A stretch of 9,908 bases of DNA from Bacteriovoracaceae bacterium UBA1018 (GTDB taxonomy: Bacteria; Bdellovibrionota; UBA1018), in assembly GCA_002291495.1 (NCBI GenBank), contig DBAE01000066.1, positions 2,538 through 12,445 of the forward strand, written 5' to 3'. Both the position numbers and the translations under genes were made by a program. This document shows positions 5,584 to 9,908 of the stretch, piece after piece (within the stretch, counting starts at the first letter, position 1; every line of letters starts with the position of its first letter). Under the pieces are notes generated by a model. That model was not told where the DNA came from, did no database searches, and was given only the letters and a program-made list of their open reading frames with translations.

Positions 5584-7011
5584 ATGAATCTCGAACAAAC
5601 ATATCTCAGATTACCGGACATCTTTTATACTCAGCAGACGCCCGAAAAAGTTGCATCGCCCGAGTTGGCTTTGTTGAACCGTCCGCTCGCTCTTGAGCTC
5701 GGAATTGATCCAAACAGCTTTGAGTCGGAAAAGGAGATTGCCGAGATCTTTTCGGGTAATCGAATACCTGCTGGCGCAGTTCCTTTTGCACAAGCCTATG
5801 CTGGCCATCAGTTCGGTAATTTCACTCGCTTAGGCGATGGACGAGCGATCGTATTAGGAGAAGTCGTAGATCCACGAGGTAAACGTTGGGATCTCCAGTT
5901 TAAGGGTTCGGGCAGGACACCTTACTCTCGAAGAGGCGATGGACGCGCGGCTCTTGGGCCGATGCTGCGCGAGTATCTGATTAGTGAAGCTATGCACGCG
6001 TTTGGAATTCCGACCACTCGCAGTCTGGCCATTGTTAAAACTGGTGAGCCTGTTTACCGCGAAACGGTTTTGCCTGGAGCGATTCTCACTCGAGTCGCTG
6101 CAAGCCATATTCGTGTTGGAACGTTTGAGTACGCAGGGGCATTTCATGGACCAGATGCAGTACGTGCGCTGGCTGATTATGCAATTGATCGTCATTATCC
6201 TTCTGTACGAAATGATCCCAATCCATACGTCGCATTTCTAAATGAAGTTATTACCCGCCAGGCCAATCTCATCGCGCAGTGGATGTGTTTTGGATTTATT
6301 CATGGAGTGATGAATACCGACAACATGTTGGTCTCGGGCGAAACGATCGATTACGGTCCATGCGCATTTATGGACTACTATGATCCCGCCACGGTCTTTA
6401 GTTCGATTGACCGAAACGGACGTTATGCTTATGGTAATCAACCGCCCATTGCTCATTGGAATCTCGCAAGGTTGGCGGAGACTTTGCTGCCGTTGTTCGA
6501 TCAGGATGAGTCACGTGCAATTGAGATTGCGAAGGAAGTTTTAGATCGCTTTGAGTCCAAATATCTAGAGAATTGGTTTTCTGGGATGGCTGCAAAACTT
6601 GGGATCTCGTCGTTAGACGATAAAGATCGAACACTCATACTTGATCTGTTGCGCCTCATGCATGAACGTCAAATGGACTTCACCAATACGTTTGTTTCTT
6701 TAACTCAGGGTGAATCAATTGATTTGCCTGCAGAATGGATTTCGCGGTGGAACGCTTGTCGACAAGCGCAAACGATCTCACGAGAAGATTCGCAGAAGCT
6801 CATGCAGAAAACTAATCCTAGAATCATACCTCGTAATCATCTCGTAGAAGCGGCACTTTCGGCGGCAGTTGAGCAGCAAGATCTGACTCCATTTAATAAT
6901 CTGCTTACCGTCTTGCAGAGCCCTTTTGGTGCTGCGACAGATTTACCTGCTAAATACTTCGAGCCAGCACCTCGCGGTGGAGCGCCCTATCAGACTTTTT
7001 GTGGAACTTGA
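5584..7011 (+). CDS. selO: protein adenylyltransferase SelO (cysteine form)
   Basis: SelO (YdiU, UPF0061) is a pseudokinase-fold enzyme that transfers AMP from ATP to Ser/Thr/Tyr of target proteins and is tied to oxidative stress. Diagnostic segments, numbered from this start, are AQAYAGHQFGNF (69-80), RLGDGRA (82-88), FKGSGRTPYSRRGDGRAALG (106-125, the nucleotide-binding Lys107 and Asp119), LTRVAASHIRVG (Arg170, Arg177), HGVMNTDNM (Asp246 and Asn247, metal/catalytic) and IDYGPCAFMDYYDP (Asp256). The C-terminus, PYQTFCGT, has Cys (codon TGT) where some SelO proteins carry selenocysteine. The length (475 residues) is normal. The ATG at 5584 has AGGGA six nucleotides upstream; the ATG at 5563 would add seven residues but its AAGGG is 14 nt away. 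Its last 22 bp overlap the convergent membrane-protein gene. Confidence 0.96.
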   Translation: MNLEQTYLRLPDIFYTQQTPEKVASPELALLNRPLALELGIDPNSFESEKEIAEIFSGNRIPAGAVPFAQAYAGHQFGNFTRLGDGRAIVLGEVVDPRGKRWDLQFKGSGRTPYSRRGDGRAALGPMLREYLISEAMHAFGIPTTRSLAIVKTGEPVYRETVLPGAILTRVAASHIRVGTFEYAGAFHGPDAVRALADYAIDRHYPSVRNDPNPYVAFLNEVITRQANLIAQWMCFGFIHGVMNTDNMLVSGETIDYGPCAFMDYYDPATVFSSIDRNGRYAYGNQPPIAHWNLARLAETLLPLFDQDESRAIEIAKEVLDRFESKYLENWFSGMAAKLGISSLDDKDRTLILDLLRLMHERQMDFTNTFVSLTQGESIDLPAEWISRWNACRQAQTISREDSQKLMQKTNPRIIPRNHLVEAALSAAVEQQDLTPFNNLLTVLQSPFGAATDLPAKYFEPAPRGGAPYQTFCGT

Positions 7012-7460
7012 TTTGCGTGGGTACTTGTCGAGCGCCTAAATAAAAAAGCCGACCCGATCCAGAGCGCAGTGAAAAACACGTTGAGAGCCAAGATCTCGAG
7101 TGGTGGGCTCTCGGGTGAGCTCATTCCTGAAGTCATCGCAATGAGTGTAACTAATGTTTGAGTAGTCGCGGTGACTGATAATACCCAAACCATTCCCATA
7201 GGTCTAAGACGCGCGATTAGGGTGCCGACGATAAATACTGCAATGACTCCGATATACATCTTATTGGCAGGATTACCCTCATTTCCAATAATTCCCACAG
7301 CTAGGTTGATCCAGATCAGGAGGAGTGTTGTTATGAGCGCGAGCCCTACTGCAGCTCGGTAGGCAATATTGCCTGACCTCCTCACTGCTATTCTGAAGAC
7401 GAGAGCAGAGCTCATTAAGAGTGTGCCCGCGATGACAAAATCGGCTAAATCCCATCCCAT
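6990..7460 (-). CDS. small five-helix inner-membrane protein
   Basis: A 156-residue integral membrane protein with predicted helices near residues 6-24, 33-58, 68-84, 88-110 and 121-141. The loop after helix 2, AVGIIGNEGNPANKMY, and the segments NIAYRAAVGLAL and PPLEILALN look like a conserved bacterial family I know only as uncharacterised. Members typically begin with M-x-W-x-L-x-D-F-V, so the ATG at 7460 (MGWDLADFV) is chosen. The frame remains open to 7577, but the extra 39 residues are hydrophilic and would run through the divergent DUF3817 gene. The C-terminal tail is polar (STSTHANQ). Its 3' end overlaps selO by 22 bp, tail to tail. No enzyme motif is visible; transport or sensing is possible. 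Confidence 0.8.
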   Translation of the reverse strand: MGWDLADFVIAGTLLMSSALVFRIAVRRSGNIAYRAAVGLALITTLLLIWINLAVGIIGNEGNPANKMYIGVIAVFIVGTLIARLRPMGMVWVLSVTATTQTLVTLIAMTSGMSSPESPPLEILALNVFFTALWIGSAFLFRRSTSTHANQVPQKV

Positions 7461-7506
7461 GGATTCACTATAACTCGTTTTGGTGTTACTTTCGAAAGCA
7501 AAGATT
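7461..7506. promoter_or_regulatory. short divergent intergenic region
   Basis: Only 46 bp separate the start codons of the minus-strand five-helix protein and the plus-strand DUF3817 protein, so both promoters must lie here or inside the opposite gene. A TATAAC at about 7469-7474 is a possible -10 box for the plus strand; its -35 partner is not convincing. Neither gene has a strong ribosome site. Confidence 0.3.
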
Positions 7507-7791
7507 ATGGTTAAATACTTTCGCATCTTAGGTTTAGTTGAAAGCGCTTCCACTTTGGCATTGTTTCTGATCGCCATGCCTCTGAAATATTACGCAGGTA
7601 TGCCGGACGCTGTCAGGGTAGTTGGAACCGTACATGGTTTACTTTTTCTGGCGTATGTTTTTGCAGCGCTTGTTGTTGGTCATCAACTGAAATGGCCTAT
7701 GAGCCGCGTTTTATTTGCATGGTTTATCGCTTGTATTCCGTTGGGACCGATTCTTTTTGAGAAAAATTTGTTTAAACCTATCGCTGCATAA
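7507..7791 (+). CDS. DUF3817-family membrane protein
   Basis: A 94-residue integral membrane protein with three predicted helices (about residues 4-24, 38-58 and 66-84). The N-terminal pattern YFRILGLVESASTLALFLIA, the central GTVHGLLFLAY and the C-terminal PLGPILFEK are hallmarks of DUF3817 (YdzA-like) proteins, whose role is unknown. The conserved Glu12 and His43 within helices are notable for so small a protein. The ATG at 7507 matches the family N-terminus; a TTG at 7480 in frame would add nine residues without better support. The upstream AAAG is a weak ribosome site. It diverges from the five-helix membrane gene and ends 20 bp from the convergent ABC-F gene. Confidence 0.85.
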   Translation: MVKYFRILGLVESASTLALFLIAMPLKYYAGMPDAVRVVGTVHGLLFLAYVFAALVVGHQLKWPMSRVLFAWFIACIPLGPILFEKNLFKPIAA

Positions 7792-7811
7792 TTTGCTAAA
7801 CGACAAGCGAC

Positions 7812-9329
7812 TCAAAGCTGTATTTCTTGATCCAACCCGAGGACCTGAGCAAATCTTTCATCATGCGTAACCACAAGTAATGCACCTCGAAAACTGCGAA
7901 TTGCATCTTCTAGAAACGCAGTGCTCGATAGATCCAGATGATTGGTCGGTTCATCCAGAATGATCAGTTGAGCAGGAGGAGTTCCCGCAAGGGCAATTGC
8001 AAGGGCAAGGCGTAACCTTTCGCCACCACTAAGAGCTTTTGCCGGATTTAGAACTTGTTCACGCTGAAATAAAAATCTCGCAAGTATACTGCGGGCAGTG
8101 TCTGGATTCTGTGGCGCATGTTTAAGAAAACAATCCAGAACCGAAACTTCGGGATCTGGCAAAGTATTGTCTTGGTCTAGGTATGCCCAAGAGACGGAGC
8201 CAAGACGAAGTACTCCCTGTGTGTGTTCGTTCGAAGTGGCACCTTCAATTAATAATCTTATAAATGTAGATTTCCCGGAGGCATTAAGACCACGGAGTCT
8301 AATTCGCGACGGGCCGCTGAAACTGAAGTTGAGTGGAATGTCCCAAAGGGTATTCTCAGAGTCAGGGAATTTAAAATTAAAGTTCGACGCCTCCATTAAT
8401 AGTTTCGAAGAAGGAAGGCTAGCTTTGGGGAATTCAGCATATATGGCCGGATCAAACTTGAGTTCAGTTGTTGCGTGTTTGAACGCAAGTTCAGCTCTTT
8501 CTGTCCGCTTTCGCGATTCCGTATCAAGTCGTGCAGTAGTACTCTCTGCTCGACGCTTCATAGCTCCTAGGGCAATTTTAGGCATACCTAACTTAGGAGC
8601 GCGCCTAGCTCCACTTTGCTGTCGCTTTACTTGTCGCTCGAGATTTTGTCGCCTTTCTCGTTCAGTTGATTTTTTTTCTTTGCGTGCTTGCTCAACACTG
8701 CGGTTTAGAGCAGCACGTTCGACATCCCTTGCGCTTGAGTAGAAGTCCCAATTGCCCCCATAGAGAGATAAGCCTCGATTAGATAACTCGATAATCTGGT
8801 CCACATTAGAAAGGAGCTCTCGGTCATGGCTGATAATGAGTAAGTTATTTTTCGTAGTAGCAACAAACTCGTGAACCGCTTGTCGTCCTGAAGCGTCCAG
8901 ATTATTAGTCGGTTCATCCAAAATTATAAATCCAGAACTTTCGGAAAGAATTTTGAGCAGTCGCGCACGAGTCCATGCGCCACCGCTAAGTTTACGACAT
9001 GAACACTCTAGGTCTAAATCCTGAAGAAACCTATCTCTCATACTTACAGAACTCGTATCGATGAATGACCAGATATCGAGTAAGTACTCGCCTAAAGAGA
9101 TCTCGGGACGATATTCTTGTTGTGGAAAAAGTACCGGAGGTGCCGACGTAAAAAGTTGTCCAGTCGTGGGTTCAAGATCACCTGCAAGAATGCGCGCAAG
9201 TGTACTTTTTCCGACCCCGTTTGGCCCGACGAGGCCGCTTCTGCCCGAAGGTAAATTAAATGTGAGGTCGCGAAATAGAGTTCGACCATTTGGGAGTGTA
9301 AACTCCAACGAATGTAGGGAGGCTAACAT
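7812..9329 (-). CDS. ABC-F family ATPase (tandem ATP-binding cassettes)
   Basis: A 505-residue soluble protein with two ABC ATPase domains and no membrane helices, so not a transporter. ABC-F proteins act at the ribosomal E site as translation factors or antibiotic-protection proteins. Cassette 1 has Walker A GPNGVGKS (35-42), signature LSGGAWTR (114-121) and Walker B IILDEPTNNLD (135-145). Cassette 2 has GLNASGKS (347-354), LSGGERLR (433-440) and IILDEPTNHLD (456-466), each with a switch His (SHD, THD). The linker, about residues 200-300, is strongly basic and charged (ERERRQNLERQVKRQQ, ARRAPKLGMPKIALGAMKRR), as needed for contact with rRNA. No C-terminal coiled-coil extension like that of Uup is present. 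The subfamily (EttA, YbiT, YheS, Uup or resistance type) cannot be fixed by eye. Its leader contains a hairpin just before a weak GGGA ribosome site. Confidence 0.93.
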   Translation of the reverse strand: MLASLHSLEFTLPNGRTLFRDLTFNLPSGRSGLVGPNGVGKSTLARILAGDLEPTTGQLFTSAPPVLFPQQEYRPEISLGEYLLDIWSFIDTSSVSMRDRFLQDLDLECSCRKLSGGAWTRARLLKILSESSGFIILDEPTNNLDASGRQAVHEFVATTKNNLLIISHDRELLSNVDQIIELSNRGLSLYGGNWDFYSSARDVERAALNRSVEQARKEKKSTERERRQNLERQVKRQQSGARRAPKLGMPKIALGAMKRRAESTTARLDTESRKRTERAELAFKHATTELKFDPAIYAEFPKASLPSSKLLMEASNFNFKFPDSENTLWDIPLNFSFSGPSRIRLRGLNASGKSTFIRLLIEGATSNEHTQGVLRLGSVSWAYLDQDNTLPDPEVSVLDCFLKHAPQNPDTARSILARFLFQREQVLNPAKALSGGERLRLALAIALAGTPPAQLIILDEPTNHLDLSSTAFLEDAIRSFRGALLVVTHDERFAQVLGLDQEIQL

Positions 9330-9343
9330 AATAGGAATCCCGC

Positions 9344-9365
9344 TTCGGAATCTGGAAGATCCGAA
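9344..9365 (-). promoter_or_regulatory. leader hairpin before the ABC-F gene
   Basis: TTCGGAATCT (9344-9353) pairs with AGATCCGAA (9357-9365) through nine base pairs with one bulge and a GGA loop (plus-strand sequence). In the minus-strand mRNA it sits 14 nt before the ATG at 9329 and directly beside the GGGA ribosome site. It could modulate translation, as leader structures do for some ABC-F resistance genes, but no convincing leader peptide is seen. Confidence 0.35.
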
Positions 9366-9416
9366 TTGAATATTTCGTAGATAGATAAATTTCGACGGGA
9401 TTAAGCGGTCATAAGA

Positions 9417-9437
9417 TAGCGGCTTTAGAGGCCGCTA
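9417..9437 (-). terminator. hairpin, possible terminator of the acetyltransferase gene
   Basis: TAGCGGC (9417-9423) and GCCGCTA (9431-9437) form a perfect 7-bp G+C-rich stem with a 7-nt loop, 83 bp downstream of the minus-strand acetyltransferase stop. The bases after the stem on the minus strand (TCTTATG) are not a proper U-tract, so it may be a weak or factor-assisted terminator, or a structure in the ABC-F leader. Confidence 0.35.
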
Positions 9438-9519
9438 ACCAAAATTTTAACGGAAAAGTGGGTCATTATTCAAGGTCAATATTTGTTTGTAAAATTGAGG
9501 GGATGGCTACAGGATGAGT

Positions 9520-9908
9520 TTATAACTCCCTGATCACTCGGCAAGGATTTCCAGCCGCAAATACATTTGCTGGAATGTCTTTAGTCACTACACTTCCGGC
9601 ACCGATGGTTGAGTTGTCTCCAATGCTAACTCCTGGGCAAATAATACTACCGCCGCCTATCCATACTCGGTTTCCAATACGAATTGGTTTTGCGAGCTCA
9701 GGACCTGATGCACGTAATTCGGCATCGAGAGGATGGGTTGCTGTATAGATCTGAACATTTGGGCCACATAAGACGCTAGTACCTATGTGGACTTCGGCGC
9801 AATCCAAAATGACACAACCAAAATTCATAAAAAGTTCATCTTCCGCAAAAATATTGGAACCGTAGTCACAGTAAAATGGGGGTTCGATAGTAACTTTAGA
9901 GCCTACTC
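9520..9908 (-). CDS. maltose O-acetyltransferase-like hexapeptide acetyltransferase (5' part outside window)
   Basis: The minus-strand frame is open to the right edge, so the gene starts beyond 9908; at least 128 residues are present. It closely follows maltose/galactoside O-acetyltransferases (Maa/LacA family), which move acetyl from acetyl-CoA to sugar hydroxyls. Visible are IEPPFYCDYGSNI near the truncated end, then left-handed beta-helix hexapeptides, the catalytic-His segment QIYTATHPLDAE, KPIRIGNRVWIGGG, IICPGVSIGDNSTIGAGSVV and the terminal AAGNPCRVIREL. A start at the internal ATG (9828) would drop the conserved EPPF region and is rejected. The C-terminus is complete and of normal form. 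The acceptor sugar cannot be told from sequence. Confidence 0.92.
   Translation of the reverse strand, partial: VGSKVTIEPPFYCDYGSNIFAEDELFMNFGCVILDCAEVHIGTSVLCGPNVQIYTATHPLDAELRASGPELAKPIRIGNRVWIGGGSIICPGVSIGDNSTIGAGSVVTKDIPANVFAAGNPCRVIREL

Noticed and set aside
6994..7011. Selenocysteine at the SelO C-terminus
   Set aside because: The key position is a TGT cysteine codon three residues from the end, and the TGA is the true stop; no Sec insertion signal is needed.
7461..7577. Longer N-terminus (start at 7577) for the five-helix membrane protein
   Set aside because: The extra residues are hydrophilic, would overlap the divergent DUF3817 coding region, and the family-like N-terminus begins at 7460.
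8098..8742. 214-codon open frame on the plus strand inside the ABC-F gene
   Set aside because: It is wholly antisense to conserved ABC-F motifs, has no ribosome site, and its Ser/Arg-rich product is typical of a mirror frame.
9461..9477. Repeated GGTCA (GGTCATTATT and AAGGTCAAT) as an operator
   Set aside because: Two 5-nt direct matches in A+T-rich DNA are expected by chance, with no promoter position to support them.

Overview
The window is ordinary chromosomal DNA of a Gram-negative bacterium with moderate G+C content. It holds 12 protein genes, one tRNA and several RNA hairpins. Signal peptides, a lipoprotein and a small protein with a flagellar M-ring-like tail point to a motile didermic organism. 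The short genes and general style resemble Bdellovibrionota, but no taxonomic marker is present, so that placement is only a guess. I see no transposase, integrase, phage gene, CRISPR array or toxin-antitoxin pair.

Positions 1-3460 carry envelope and small-protein genes. First comes a secreted right-handed beta-helix protein on the plus strand, ended by a strong bidirectional terminator. Two short overlapping minus-strand genes converge on that terminator; the second looks like the FliG-binding tail of FliF. A secreted helical protein of unknown function (plus) then converges with a cupredoxin-like lipoprotein (minus) whose copper ligands are partly lost.

Positions 3490-4530 carry a YedJ-type HD phosphohydrolase, tRNA-Arg(ACG), and a near-perfect 27-bp inverted repeat with a 71-nt spacer starting directly at the tRNA 3' CCA. 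Beyond the far arm, on the opposite strand, lies a block that looks like a decayed copy of the tRNA T-arm. This is the least ordinary stretch of the window.

Positions 4500-7010 hold a zinc-free medium-chain oxidoreductase followed by the protein AMPylase SelO in its cysteine form. The two are probably co-transcribed and both are linked to redox metabolism.

Positions 6990-9908 hold a five-helix membrane protein (minus) divergent from a DUF3817 membrane protein (plus). Then come an ABC-F translation-factor-like ATPase (minus) with a hairpin in its leader, and the 3' part of a maltose O-acetyltransferase-type gene (minus) that runs off the right edge.

Gene packing is tight: spacers at convergent ends are 9 to 20 bp or overlapping, and divergent starts are 33 to 46 bp apart. 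No complete, obviously new multi-gene system is visible. The best leads are the tRNA-adjacent inverted repeat, the FliF-tail mini-protein with its overlapping partner, and the cupredoxin with a dismantled metal site.
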